DNA of 51,898 bases from Alphaproteobacteria bacterium. Lineage in GTDB: Bacteria > Pseudomonadota > Alphaproteobacteria > Micavibrionales > UBA2020. Below the pieces are notes generated by a model, which saw nothing but the letters and a program-made list of their open reading frames with translations, made no database searches and was not told the origin of the DNA. Below are positions 1 to 8,616 of the stretch, in pieces (position 1 is the stretch's first letter; every line of letters begins with the position of its first letter). Position numbers and translations under genes: made by a program. The stretch covers positions 1 through 51,898 of the forward strand of contig JAPPOU010000118.1 in NCBI GenBank assembly GCA_028817795.1, read 5' to 3'.

Positions 1-372
1 CTTTATCATAGTTATGACAGTTGCGATATTACCGTGATCGATCTGCCCTGACAAGCGGATTTTATCGCCCTTTCTGGCCACGTTCAGCACGGTTGTATAG
101 GTCACAGGGTCGCGTGTCAGCTCGCCGCTGGCCGTTGTCAGGCAAAAATCAGCCTCGGCCTCTGATGGATCGGCGGTGGAGTCCATCTGCACCTCGGTCT
201 CGCTCAAGACGGTAAAACGGGTGCGCCACTTGCAGCCCTTTTTATCGACACGATGAGTTTCCCCGTTCACAATCTCGGTCTCCCCATCGCTTTGCATGGG
301 AACGGGGCCGGTATAGTCCGTCACGGTTGTGACGCGGTATGTGCCGTCGAGGTCTTGTGTTGTCAGGGTCAT
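1..372 (-). CDS. Hypothetical protein, 3' end cut by window edge
   Basis: An open frame runs from an ATG at 372 (complement) to base 1 without a stop, giving 124 residues; the C-terminus lies outside the window. A GGAG Shine-Dalgarno sits nine bases before the ATG, which fixes the start. The protein starts MTLTTQDLDGTYRVTTVTDY, has no signal peptide or membrane segment, and reads like a small beta-rich domain with alternating polar/hydrophobic strands (YTTVLNVARKGDKIRLSGQI). I do not recognise the family. It is divergently transcribed from ileS, with a plausible minus-strand promoter in the gap. Confidence 0.7.
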   Translation of the reverse strand, partial: MTLTTQDLDGTYRVTTVTDYTGPVPMQSDGETEIVNGETHRVDKKGCKWRTRFTVLSETEVQMDSTADPSEAEADFCLTTASGELTRDPVTYTTVLNVARKGDKIRLSGQIDHGNIATVITMIK

Positions 373-402
373 AACGTGCCACTCCTTGAGCAATGCCTCC
401 GC

Positions 403-430
403 ATTCTATAATAATGTGTGTCTATAACAA
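403..430 (-). promoter_or_regulatory. Candidate sigma-70 promoter for the edge gene
   Basis: On the minus strand TTGTTA (425-430) and TAGAAT (403-408) are spaced by 16 bases, 30-odd bases before the start of the gene at 372. Match to TTGACA/TATAAT is 4/6 and 5/6. Prediction only. Confidence 0.4.
407..412 (+). promoter_or_regulatory. Candidate -10 element for ileS
   Basis: A perfect TATAAT on the plus strand 58 bases before the ileS start. The best upstream partner (CTTGAG, 16 bases away) is weak, so only the -10 is supported. It overlaps the divergent minus-strand promoter, so the two could compete. Confidence 0.35.
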
Positions 431-470
431 AGTACGGCGATTCCTGTAGTGTGCAAAGAGAAAAAACGTT

Positions 471-3299
471 ATGACAATAGACTATAGCAAAACCATCCAG
501 CTTCCCAAAACCGATTTCCCGCGACGTGCGGGCCTTGCGCAAAAAGAGCCGCAGATTTTGGCGCGCTGGGAAAAGCAGGCGCTGTATAAAAAACAGCGCG
601 ATGCAGGCAAGGATCGTGAAAAATTCATCCTGCACATGGGGCCTCCGTTTGCCAACGGGCATATCCACATCGGCCATGTGCTCTCGACCGTTTTGAAAGA
701 CGTTGTGTGCCGCAGCTATCAGATGCTGGGATACGATGCGCCGCTGGTGCCGGGTTACGACTGCCACGGCCTGCCGATTGAATGGAAGATTGCCGAAAAA
801 TTCGCGAAAGAAAAAAAGAATATCGACAAGGATAACGATGCCATCACCTTCCGCACCGCCTGCCGCGAATTCGCCGCGCACTGGGTGGGCGTGCAGTCAG
901 AAGAATTTAAACGCATCGGCATTAACGGCGATTTTGAAAAGCCGTATGTCACGATGGAGCATGAATCCGAAGCGCTGATTGCGGCAGAGATTCATAAATT
1001 TTTGAAAAACGGATCGCTGTATCGTGGTTCACGCCCCGTCATGTGGTCGGTACCTGAGCAAACATCGCTGGCCGAGGCGGAAATTGAATATAAGGATATG
1101 ACATCGGATACGGTGTTTGTGAAGTTTCCGGTGAAGTCGGGGCCGGAGGCGTTGCAAGGGGCCAGCGTTGTCATCTGGACGACCACGCCATGGACGCTGC
1201 CGGGGAACAGGGCGATTGCGTATGGGGAAGAGCTTTCCTATGTCGGCATTGAAGCCAATGGCACAAAAATGCTGGTCTGCGCCGATTTGAAAGACGCCGT
1301 TTTGAAAGCTGTTGAAATTGAAACTGCCACAGAATTCTGGCGCGGCACGGGCAAAGACCTTGCTGACACCATCTGTCACCACCCCTTAAATGGACAAGGT
1401 TACGATTTTGACGTCCCCTTAATCGCAGGCGATTTTGTGACGACCGAAGCCGGTACAGGCTTCGTCCATATCGCCCCCGGCCACGGGGAAGACGACCACC
1501 GTGTTGGCCTTGCCAATAACATTGAAGTGCCAGAAACCGTGGGCGCGGATGGAAAGTATACCGACGACGTGCCGCTGTTCGCAGGCGCGGCGGTTTATTA
1601 CCCTGATGGCAAAAAAGGCCCCGCCAACAAACTAGTGATGGGAGCCATTGAAGAAGCCGGGCATCTGGTTGCCAAAAACCAGATCCGCCACAGCTACCCG
1701 CATTCATGGCGGTCGAAAGCGCCCGTAATTTTCCGCACCACGCCGCAGTGGTTTATTTCGATGGATAAAACAGGTTTGCGCGAAACAGCCCTGTCTGAAA
1801 TCAAAAAAACCCGCTGGGTGCCGCCACGCGGTGAAAAGCGGATTGGCAGCATGGTGGAACAGCGTGGTGATTGGAATATTTCGCGCCAGCGCGCATGGGG
1901 CGTGCCTTTATCATTTTTTATGCACGCGGAAACATTTGCGCCGCTGGATGATGATACAGTGCTCTCGCGCATTATTGAGATTTTCAAATCCGAAGGATCA
2001 GACGCATGGTACACCCGCCCCGCCAAGGATTTTCTGGGCGATGATTACAGCGATAAAGACTACGTGAAAGTCACCGACATTATCGACGTCTGGTTTGAAT
2101 CGGGATCGACGCAAAGTTTTGTTTTGGAAGCGCGTGATGATTTGCACCGCCCTGCTGATTTGTATCTGGAAGGATCAGACCAGCACCGTGGCTGGTTCCA
2201 GTCATCATTGCTGGTCGGCTGCGGTACACGTGGCAACGCACCCTTCAAGGCGGTTTTGACGCACGGATTTATCCTGGATGAAAAAGGATACAAGATGTCA
2301 AAGTCGCAAGGCAACGTAACCGACCCCATGAAAATCTGCGACCAGTATGGCGCGGATATTTTGCGGCTCTGGGTTGCGGGGTCAGACTATACTGAAGATG
2401 CCAAGTTCGGCGAGAGTATCTTAAAGGCGCAATCCGACATTTACCGCCGTATTCGCGGCACGTTCTGCTACCTGCTGGGCAGCCTTTCAGGTTTTGATGA
2501 AAAAGACGCCCTGCCCGTCGATAAACTCTCGGCGCTGGATCGTTACATGCTGCACCGCCTGCATGAAATGGATCAACTGGTGCGCCAGTGCATTCATGAT
2601 TTTGAATTCCAGAAGCTAATGACAGCGCTGCATAACTTTTGCGCGCGCGATTTGTCGGCGTTTTACCTCGATATCTGCAAGGACACGCTCTATTGCGATT
2701 CCGTCCACAGCGACAAGCGCAAGGCCGTTGTGACGACGCTCAACCATATCTTTGTGCGACTTGTGCACTGGCTCTCGCCCTTCCTGTGTTTCACCACCGA
2801 AGAAGCATGGCTGAACTACAAAGATGAAACGCTGGACAGCGGTAACAGCAGCATCCACCTGTCCACAGCGCCCGAAACACCTGCCACATGGCAGAATGAC
2901 ATTCTCGCAGCGCAATTCGCCGATGTAATCGCGGCCCGCAGTGTCGTGACAGGCGCGCTTGAAAAGAAACGCGCCGATAAAACCATTGGCGCATCGCTGG
3001 AGGCCGCACCGGAAGTTTATGTGACAGACAAAAAACTGGCCGAGAACGTTTCCGCCCTACCCTTTGCCGATATCTGCATTACATCAGACATCGCGGTTAA
3101 AACGGCTGACCTGCCGAAAGACGCCTTTACAGTCGAAGACGTCAAAGGCATTGGCGTTGTCTTCGTAAAAGCCGAAGGGGACAAGTGCGAGCGCTGCTGG
3201 AAATACCTGCCCAGCGTGGGGCAGGATAAAGACCACCCCACCGTCTGCGCGCGCTGCGCTGCAACCGTCAGCCGCGACGAGGAAAGCGCGGCCGCCTGA
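471..3299 (+). CDS. ileS: Isoleucyl-tRNA synthetase
   Basis: Cytoplasmic class I aminoacyl-tRNA synthetase that charges tRNA-Ile with isoleucine using ATP and edits misloaded valine. The 942 residues match the usual full length. Visible signatures are the HIGH motif (H66-I-G-H69) in the Rossmann fold, the editing (CP1) domain in between with TTTPWTLPGNRA, the KMSKS loop at 608-612 (GYKMSKSQGN), and a C-terminal zinc-binding pair, C906-x2-C909 (CERCW) and C926-x2-C929 (CARC). The start ATG at 471 gives the normal N-terminus (DYSKTIQLPKTDFPRRAGL). The next reading frame begins one base after the stop. Essential housekeeping gene. Confidence 0.98.
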   Translation: MTIDYSKTIQLPKTDFPRRAGLAQKEPQILARWEKQALYKKQRDAGKDREKFILHMGPPFANGHIHIGHVLSTVLKDVVCRSYQMLGYDAPLVPGYDCHGLPIEWKIAEKFAKEKKNIDKDNDAITFRTACREFAAHWVGVQSEEFKRIGINGDFEKPYVTMEHESEALIAAEIHKFLKNGSLYRGSRPVMWSVPEQTSLAEAEIEYKDMTSDTVFVKFPVKSGPEALQGASVVIWTTTPWTLPGNRAIAYGEELSYVGIEANGTKMLVCADLKDAVLKAVEIETATEFWRGTGKDLADTICHHPLNGQGYDFDVPLIAGDFVTTEAGTGFVHIAPGHGEDDHRVGLANNIEVPETVGADGKYTDDVPLFAGAAVYYPDGKKGPANKLVMGAIEEAGHLVAKNQIRHSYPHSWRSKAPVIFRTTPQWFISMDKTGLRETALSEIKKTRWVPPRGEKRIGSMVEQRGDWNISRQRAWGVPLSFFMHAETFAPLDDDTVLSRIIEIFKSEGSDAWYTRPAKDFLGDDYSDKDYVKVTDIIDVWFESGSTQSFVLEARDDLHRPADLYLEGSDQHRGWFQSSLLVGCGTRGNAPFKAVLTHGFILDEKGYKMSKSQGNVTDPMKICDQYGADILRLWVAGSDYTEDAKFGESILKAQSDIYRRIRGTFCYLLGSLSGFDEKDALPVDKLSALDRYMLHRLHEMDQLVRQCIHDFEFQKLMTALHNFCARDLSAFYLDICKDTLYCDSVHSDKRKAVVTTLNHIFVRLVHWLSPFLCFTTEEAWLNYKDETLDSGNSSIHLSTAPETPATWQNDILAAQFADVIAARSVVTGALEKKRADKTIGASLEAAPEVYVTDKKLAENVSALPFADICITSDIAVKTADLPKDAFTVEDVKGIGVVFVKAEGDKCERCWKYLPSVGQDKDHPTVCARCAATVSRDEESAAA

Positions 3300-3300
3300 T

Positions 3301-4043
3301 ATGGTTGACGCACACTACGTGAACCCAAAGCTGGCGGAAGTTTACGATTACGACAGTGGCTGGGGCGAAGACCGCACATTTTACCTGAACCTTGCTGGCG
3401 CACCGCCACAGGATATTCTGGACCTTGGCTGCGGTACGGGCCTGTTATGCGATGCCCCTATGCCGCAAAGGGTCACACCGTGACAGGCCTTGACCCCGCC
3501 GCTGCCATGCTGGAGCGCGGCAAGAAAAAACCGCATGGCCACAAGATCAAATGGATTCAAGCCACCGCGCAGGATTTCACATCGGAAAAACGCTTTGATC
3601 TTGTCATCATGACAGGCCATGCCTTTCAAACCCTGCAGGACGATGTCGATGTTGTTGCCGCCCTGAAAAATGTACGGCAGCACCTAAAGCCGGGTGGTCG
3701 CTTTGTTTTTGAATCCCGTAATCCCAACATCGACTGGAAAGCACAATGGGATTACGACATGGATGTCACACTGCCCAGCGGCGCTGTTCATGAATCAAGG
3801 CGCTTTATCTTCATGCAGGACAGCCTCATGACCTTTGATCTGCTCTACACATTTCCTGACGAAACCCTGACATCACGCAGCATACTGCGCTTTGCCACGC
3901 ATACTGAAATCAAAAACATGCTGGAAGCAGTGGGTCTGCAGATTGAAAAAACAGAAGGGGATTGGGATGGTCAGGCTTTTAATGAAAGCCACTCACCCGA
4001 AATGATTTTTACGGCTGTTCCAGCGGATAGGACAGTTTTCTAA
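3301..4043 (+). pseudogene. Class I SAM-dependent methyltransferase, broken by a frameshift
   Basis: The first frame (3301 onward) encodes the N-terminus and the SAM-binding motif I (ILDLGCGTG), then runs out into a stop near 3483. The next frame picks up immediately with YAAKGHTVTGLDPA (motif II) and continues to 4043 with FDLVIMTGHAFQTL (motif IV) and a normal C-terminal half. The break is at the CCCC run 3455-3458: removing two Cs joins D-A to Y-A-A-K-G-H with the usual spacing between motifs I and II. Intact length would be about 247 residues. It begins one base after the ileS stop, so probably cotranscribed. Could be a true pseudogene, a sequencing or assembly error, or less likely recoding. 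Substrate unknown. Confidence 0.75.
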
Positions 4044-4869
4044 AGGGCGCCGCCTGCGGCTTGGGTTCCGGCGCATAGGGCCAGCCCATAACGGCCGTAT
4101 TAAACTTTTGCGGCAGTGGCGGCGGGGTTTTACGTTCGATGCGTTCAATCTGCGCGGAAACGCCACCAGTCATTTTTGCTTCCATATCCAACTCTGCCAG
4201 TCTTTTTAAAGACATCGGCGGCGGCGGAATTTTTTTAACATCCTTCAGACTATCTGCAATCGCCCGTTCAATACCTTTACGGGCATATTCATCAAAAAGG
4301 GCTGTCATGGCAACGTTGCCCTTGGCCATGTCACGGGCGGTCAGGCCATTATCGCTATAAAAATCAACATCCGCGCCATATTTCACCAAACGCTTGGCGG
4401 TATCAAGGCAACCTGCCGCCGCCGCAATCATCAACGGCGTATTGCCCAGTGCATCCTGCGCTTCGATATTTGCACCACGGGAAATAAGATAACCTGCAAC
4501 GCCCACGTGCCCGCTTTCAATTGCGCGCATCAACGGCGTTGCGCCCATGCCATCACGCGATTCCAAAATGTCCGGTGCGTTCGCAAGCATATATTTGATC
4601 TGGCTTATATCATTTTTGGAGATCGCATCATCCAATTCCTGCTCACGCGCTGCGGCAAAGCTTTTGTCATCAGCGCCACTCAGCGCCGCGTACGATTCCG
4701 CATCACCCGTCAGCACAGCCAAACGGCGCAGCACAGGTGTCGTATCCACAACCGGCTTTGGCGTTTCTGCAGCAGGCGGAATAACCAACGTCGGGCGAAA
4801 CGCCTCATCCAGTGCGGCTTGCGGTACCCCCCAGTTCAGACGGGCCTTTATTGTCTCTAAAAACTTCAT
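4009..4869 (-). CDS. Ankyrin-repeat protein outside the main array
   Basis: 286 residues, no signal peptide. The N-terminus (MKFLETIKARLNWG) resembles that of one array protein (19405, MRFLDTFK). A central ankyrin region at about 85-205 has recognisable repeats (GMGATPLMRAIESGHVGVAGYL; GNTPLMIAAAAGCLDTAKRL; NGLTARDMAKGN). The last 80 residues are Pro/Lys-rich (KKIPPPPMSL, TPPPLPQKF) and lack the KIRR tail found in the ten array proteins at 12.9-21.6 kb. Its 3' end overlaps the 3' end of the convergent methyltransferase by 35 bases. Ankyrin repeats mediate protein-protein contacts; the partner cannot be told from sequence. Confidence 0.85.
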   Translation of the reverse strand: MKFLETIKARLNWGVPQAALDEAFRPTLVIPPAAETPKPVVDTTPVLRRLAVLTGDAESYAALSGADDKSFAAAREQELDDAISKNDISQIKYMLANAPDILESRDGMGATPLMRAIESGHVGVAGYLISRGANIEAQDALGNTPLMIAAAAGCLDTAKRLVKYGADVDFYSDNGLTARDMAKGNVAMTALFDEYARKGIERAIADSLKDVKKIPPPPMSLKRLAELDMEAKMTGGVSAQIERIERKTPPPLPQKFNTAVMGWPYAPEPKPQAAPFRKLSYPLEQP

Positions 4870-4947
4870 GCCCCAAAATTAACATAATTTTAAGCGTGGT
4901 GCACGCTTCAAATTGCAAATACAAATATTATCAATACGTTATAAAAG

Positions 4948-4977
4948 TTGTTTTTCACCTGATACGCTCTATATGAT
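4948..4977 (+). promoter_or_regulatory. Candidate promoter for ahpD-dps
   Basis: TTGTTT (4948-4953), 18-base spacer, TATGAT (4972-4977), about 50 bases before ahpD, in an AT-rich gap. No OxyR- or PerR-like palindrome could be identified with confidence by eye. Confidence 0.3.
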
Positions 4978-5025
4978 GATGAAAGAGCTGATTTTTCATG
5001 AATACGCGAATCACCGGAGCCTTCA

Positions 5026-5583
5026 ATGACCCAACCTGCAACACACCCCGTTTACAACACAATCGATACCCTGAAAGAAGCATTGCCCGACTTCGCAAAA
5101 GACATTCGGCTCAACCTGTCCGCCGTTTTGAAAACAGATCCCAACAGCGGCCTTTCGCAAGAACAGGTACACGGTATCGCCCTGTCCGCCGCTTATGCCA
5201 CGCAGCACCCTGCAATTATAACAGCGCTAGAGGGTGAAACGGCAGGAACGTTATCTGATGCCGAAAAAAACGCGGCAAAAGCTGCCGCCACCGTCATGGC
5301 GATGAACAACGTGTATTATCGGTTTATTCATCTGGCAAAAGATCAAGAGCTTGCGCAAATGCCGGCAGGGTTGCGCATGAATGTGATTGGCAACCCCGGC
5401 ATTGAAAAAGCCACGTTTGAGCTGTATTCGCTTGGCGTGTCTGCCATCAATGGCTGTGGTATGTGCATTGAATCGCACACAGCCGCCGTACAGCGCGAAA
5501 GCATATCAAAAGCAGGCGTGCAGCATTGCGTGCGCATTGCCGCTGTCATTACAGCAGCGGCGCAAGCACTGGCCATCAATTAA
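5026..5583 (+). CDS. ahpD: AhpD-type alkylhydroperoxidase (carboxymuconolactone decarboxylase family)
   Basis: 185 residues. The catalytic signature is complete: E132, then C144-G-M-C147 and H151 (NGCGMCIESHT), with the same 12-residue Glu-to-first-Cys spacing as in known AhpD. The two cysteines cycle between thiol and disulfide, either reducing peroxides directly or passing electrons to AhpC. Preceded by a CGGAG Shine-Dalgarno; followed 15 bases later by dps, so the two form a small peroxide/iron stress operon. No ahpC is visible in the window, so its partner must be elsewhere. Cytoplasmic. Confidence 0.9.
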   Translation: MTQPATHPVYNTIDTLKEALPDFAKDIRLNLSAVLKTDPNSGLSQEQVHGIALSAAYATQHPAIITALEGETAGTLSDAEKNAAKAAATVMAMNNVYYRFIHLAKDQELAQMPAGLRMNVIGNPGIEKATFELYSLGVSAINGCGMCIESHTAAVQRESISKAGVQHCVRIAAVITAAAQALAIN

Positions 5584-5598
5584 AAAAGGAGTTACAGC

Positions 5599-6057
5599 AT
5601 GAGCATCAAAAACGATAACGCCGCGATTATTAACGCCCTTTCTTCCGTTCTGGCGGATAGCTACCTCCTGTATCTCAAAACACAAAACTTTCACTGGAAC
5701 ATCACAGGACCGCAGTTTGCATCTCTGCACAGTTTATTCCAAACACAATACGAAGATCTGGCCGTTGCGAATGACGATATTGCAGAGCGTATACGGGCAC
5801 TGGGGGCACTTGCGCCGGGCAGTTTCGCTGCGTTTTCACAGATGGCCAAAATCAGCGAAGCCGGTGATGCTCCCTTGTCTGCGACAGAAATGCTCGAAAC
5901 ACTTGCCGCAGATCAGGACGTGATTGCGGCAACCGCCGAGGAGGCTATGAAACTGGCGCAGGAAACGGGTGATGAAGCGACGGCAGACCTGATGATTCAG
6001 CGCATCACGACGCACCAGAAAAACCGGTGGATGCTAAAAGCGCACCTCGAATCATAA
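5599..6057 (+). CDS. dps: Dps, DNA-binding ferritin-like protein
   Basis: 152 residues, the usual Dps length. Dps dodecamers oxidise Fe(II) with hydrogen peroxide, store iron and protect DNA. The intersubunit ferroxidase residues are in place: H32 and H44 (NFHWNITGPQFASLH), then D59/D60 and E63 (VANDDIAERI). Strong AAGGAG Shine-Dalgarno ahead of the ATG. The short N-terminus has one to two lysines only, so DNA binding may be weak. It follows ahpD closely and faces the convergent chaperone gene 16 bases downstream. Confidence 0.93.
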   Translation: MSIKNDNAAIINALSSVLADSYLLYLKTQNFHWNITGPQFASLHSLFQTQYEDLAVANDDIAERIRALGALAPGSFAAFSQMAKISEAGDAPLSATEMLETLAADQDVIAATAEEAMKLAQETGDEATADLMIQRITTHQKNRWMLKAHLES

Positions 6058-6073
6058 ACGCGTAAAAAGAAGA

Positions 6074-6925
6074 TTACGGCAGGGGAACGTCTTTGACCTG
6101 CGTCTTGCTGTCATCGTTTTCGTCACGCACAAAGGTGACGACAATTTTGCCGCCTTGCGCATTGGGCGGCAAATTGCTGAGCACAAATGATTTCTTGACC
6201 AGATCAACTTCGCGGTAAAGACGGACCCATTGTCCTTCAACAATTGGCACAGCCTCTTGCCCGGCTTTCTCGTATTGGGCGCTCAAATATCCAACGGCCT
6301 CGGCATTGCCCGTACGGTTAAAGGAAACATTAAGCTGCTTTAAATCTGCATGTTTTTCAGACTTGCCTAAAACAACATCCCCCAAAGAGACGTCAGATTC
6401 AATTTTGCCCTGCTGCACAACAATCGGCACGGCAACGCCGTAAAGGGTACGAATTTCAAACGTGGCCTTTTTCTCTGTTTCCTTGCGCTCTTTTTGCAAA
6501 TCGCGCTTGTCCTTCACGCTCAAAGGCACCTCGCGGAACAAAAGGTGGCTGTGATAATCACCATCCGCCAAATCTCTTGGTCGGCGCACCATGACGCGCA
6601 CGGCCTGTTTTTCATTTGGCTTCAAAGAGAAACGGCGCGGCACAAACTTGACCATGCGCTTCAAGGAATATTCAAATGTATCTTTACGCTCGGTAATACC
6701 GTTTTCACCCATCACCTGATCAACCATCGTCAGGTCATAGCGGCGCGGCACATCAGAGTTGTTGGCGACGCTTAAAACAGCCGTTGCCTCCCCATCTGGA
6801 ATCAACACACGGTGCGGCGCGACAAACAAGACGCTGCCCTGCATGTGCTGCGCAACGGCAACAACAGCCGTCATGCAATAAAATAGCGCCGCCAAAACGG
6901 CCAAAGTTCTGTAACTGCGATGCAT
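6074..6925 (-). CDS. PapD-like periplasmic chaperone, orphan
   Basis: About 283 residues starting at the ATG at 6925 (a TTG one codon upstream is possible). An N-terminal signal peptide (RTLAVLAALFYCMTAVVAVAQ) sends it to the periplasm. The N-terminal immunoglobulin-like domain carries typical PapD-family strands (LFVAPHRVLIPDGEATAVLSV..NNS) and the FVPRRFSLKPNEKQAVRV region matching the chaperone RxxPxxxxLxPGexQxvRv pattern; a second beta domain follows. Pilus chaperones donate a strand to pilin subunits, but no usher or pilin gene is nearby, so the client is unknown. Confidence 0.8.
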   Translation of the reverse strand: MHRSYRTLAVLAALFYCMTAVVAVAQHMQGSVLFVAPHRVLIPDGEATAVLSVANNSDVPRRYDLTMVDQVMGENGITERKDTFEYSLKRMVKFVPRRFSLKPNEKQAVRVMVRRPRDLADGDYHSHLLFREVPLSVKDKRDLQKERKETEKKATFEIRTLYGVAVPIVVQQGKIESDVSLGDVVLGKSEKHADLKQLNVSFNRTGNAEAVGYLSAQYEKAGQEAVPIVEGQWVRLYREVDLVKKSFVLSNLPPNAQGGKIVVTFVRDENDDSKTQVKDVPLP

Positions 6926-6959
6926 CAAGTGTTAAACCCCCAGCACTCCATCTCCTTGG

Positions 6960-6988
6960 ATTATAACGCCTTAAAACAATAATGTCAT
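6960..6988 (-). promoter_or_regulatory. Promoter for the PapD-like gene
   Basis: On the minus strand ATGACA (6983-6988), a 17-base spacer and a perfect TATAAT (6960-6965). Five of six plus six of six matches with optimal spacing make this one of the better sigma-70 promoters in the window. It lies about 35 bases upstream of the ATG at 6925. Confidence 0.6.
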
Positions 6989-7031
6989 ACAAAAATGTTA
7001 ATGTAACACCTATTTTTATTTTCATATACAA

Positions 7032-7583
7032 TTACTGTGGCGGGTTTCTAGCAAGGCGCACATACCACGCCCCCGTACCGCCATCTTTTTGGTGTGCAGG
7101 CACGCAAGACAACACAACCCGCCCACAGTCCCCTTCCGCTAACCATTGCGGTAACAGGGTGCGCAAAACCCCCGTCCCTTTACTGGGGGTGCCCCGGCCC
7201 GTGACGATAAGCACGGTCCGCTTTTTTTGTTCATAACATTTCAAAATAAAAGAACGGACAGCCTTTTGCGCCCCTTCCCGTGTCATGCCATGCAAATCCA
7301 ATTTCATGTCTATGTTAAACTGTCCGCGCTTCAATCGTCGTGCCGTCGCGCCATCCAATGTACGCGCACCGCGTGGCGCGGCAGGTAAAGGCGGGGCAAT
7401 GGACCGGGGGCGCAGTGCCGCCGTTTTTCGGGTTTTCCGTGAAGGCTGTGCGGGTTTTTGCGGCGCAGAATCATAGGGCTGGACCGTTGCCGTAACCTCT
7501 GCCCAAACAGCCTTATCCGCTTCCAGCGCAGTATTTTTATCTGCCCCGGCCTCTTTTTTGCCTTTGTCTTTGTCTTTTTCCAT
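7032..7583 (-). CDS. Smr-domain protein
   Basis: 183 residues. The N-terminal half is low-complexity, charged and Pro/Arg-rich (MEKDKDKGKKEAGADKNT...). The C-terminal Smr (small MutS-related) domain runs from about residue 90: KLDLHGMTREGAQKAV contains the DLHG motif, followed by VLIVTGRG (the TGxG motif) and GVLRTLLPQWL. Smr domains bind or nick branched nucleic acids or RNA; stand-alone members are common in alphaproteobacteria. Divergent from the secreted hypothetical at 7685. Confidence 0.88.
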   Translation of the reverse strand: MEKDKDKGKKEAGADKNTALEADKAVWAEVTATVQPYDSAPQKPAQPSRKTRKTAALRPRSIAPPLPAAPRGARTLDGATARRLKRGQFNIDMKLDLHGMTREGAQKAVRSFILKCYEQKKRTVLIVTGRGTPSKGTGVLRTLLPQWLAEGDCGRVVLSCVPAHQKDGGTGAWYVRLARNPPQ

Positions 7584-7613
7584 CTGTCCAGAAAACCTCG
7601 TTAACCAATTTTG

Positions 7614-7622
7614 TGCTATAAT
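7614..7622 (+). promoter_or_regulatory. Extended -10 promoter
   Basis: TGCTATAAT: an extended -10 (TG at 7614-7615, one base, perfect TATAAT at 7617-7622), which does not need a strong -35. It lies about 63 bases upstream of the gene at 7685. Confidence 0.45.
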
Positions 7623-7684
7623 TATGAAGACAGGTCAATCTGAAGGCGCTGGGCATAGCCGCGCCTCGAAGGGGTTATGAACAG

Positions 7685-8455
7685 ATGACAGCACAGAGAC
7701 AAAATGCATATTTTTCTTTTTGCCTTCTTCTCTTTGCTTTTTTGGGTGTTGTAGCTACGGCTGCACCGACACAGGCTCAACTTTTCATTCCCGGCGCAGA
7801 TGTTGAAAAAGGGGATAGATTGCGGGAGACAACGCCCGAAAGGGTCGCACTTCTCTATTACAAATTCGCCGGAAAAACGCCTGATTTTAAAAGCTGGGCC
7901 AAAAAAGATGAGGCCTATCTCAAGGCATCGGACTACGAAAAGCCGCTGCTACTGGGGCAAATCGCGGCACGCTACCAGCAGGACTTCAAGCTTATCACCC
8001 CGAACGAAGAAATGATTGCGCATTTCGAGGCCAAGCTAAGCGAATTCAATTTTGAATATGAAGGCTATCTTGTCGAAAACTTCACGCTCGACATGTTCAT
8101 CCCCTTTACGTACAGAGGCATCAACATCGCCGTTGTTCCAAAGGATATCGTGGAAAAGAAATTTCTTCCCATTCCGGACCTGCGCACGGCAAAAAAAATA
8201 GACGACATGCGTCATAAAAGCCCTGACAAGCACACAGCCACGCTGACCTTCAAGCTCGAACCTGCCTATGCAGAAGTCACCGACAATACGCGCCCTTTTG
8301 TCATAGACGGAAAATCCTGGGTTATCATGACGGCCAATATCCTTGAAATGGCCTTTTATGATGATGAGGGCAACACGATATGGAACAATAATAAACAGGC
8401 AGATGAGACAATCGTGACAGAAGAACGTAACGAGCTTTTAGATCTCTATCGCTAA
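7685..8455 (+). CDS. Secreted hypothetical protein
   Basis: 256 residues with a clear signal peptide (YFSFCLLLFAFLGVVATAAPTQAQ, cleavage after AQA about residue 31). The mature part is mixed alpha/beta and acidic, with FEYEGYLVENFTLDMFIPF and FVIDGKSWVIMTANILEMAFYD as the most ordered stretches. An AAGGGG Shine-Dalgarno precedes the ATG. I do not recognise the family with confidence. Stands alone, with a hairpin-forming repeat some 50 bases after its stop. Confidence 0.75.
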   Translation: MTAQRQNAYFSFCLLLFAFLGVVATAAPTQAQLFIPGADVEKGDRLRETTPERVALLYYKFAGKTPDFKSWAKKDEAYLKASDYEKPLLLGQIAARYQQDFKLITPNEEMIAHFEAKLSEFNFEYEGYLVENFTLDMFIPFTYRGINIAVVPKDIVEKKFLPIPDLRTAKKIDDMRHKSPDKHTATLTFKLEPAYAEVTDNTRPFVIDGKSWVIMTANILEMAFYDDEGNTIWNNNKQADETIVTEERNELLDLYR

Positions 8456-8507
8456 AAAAGCTGCCCTATTGCACCACCCAAAAAACGCAACGACAATCAA
8501 GTTTAGG

Positions 8508-8535
8508 GCACAACCTTTGCTTTAAGGGGTTGTGC
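8508..8535. repeat. Inverted repeat without U-tract
   Basis: GCACAACC (8508-8515) and GGTTGTGC (8528-8535) form a perfect 8-base stem with a 12-base loop in the gap after the secreted hypothetical. There is no run of Ts on either side, so it is not a classical intrinsic terminator; it may stabilise the 3' end of the transcript or bind a protein. Confidence 0.5.
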
Positions 8536-8616
8536 TAGGCCTATGCGCATAAGATACTGTCTTTGATGCTTGCTTAATTGCTGGCTGGCAGCGATACCAC
8601 GCGGAGTGATGGCGAC

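Noticed and set aside
369..881. Minus-strand frame of 170 codons over the ileS start
   Set aside because: It lies opposite ileS, has low-complexity composition and no ribosome site; a shadow of the real gene.
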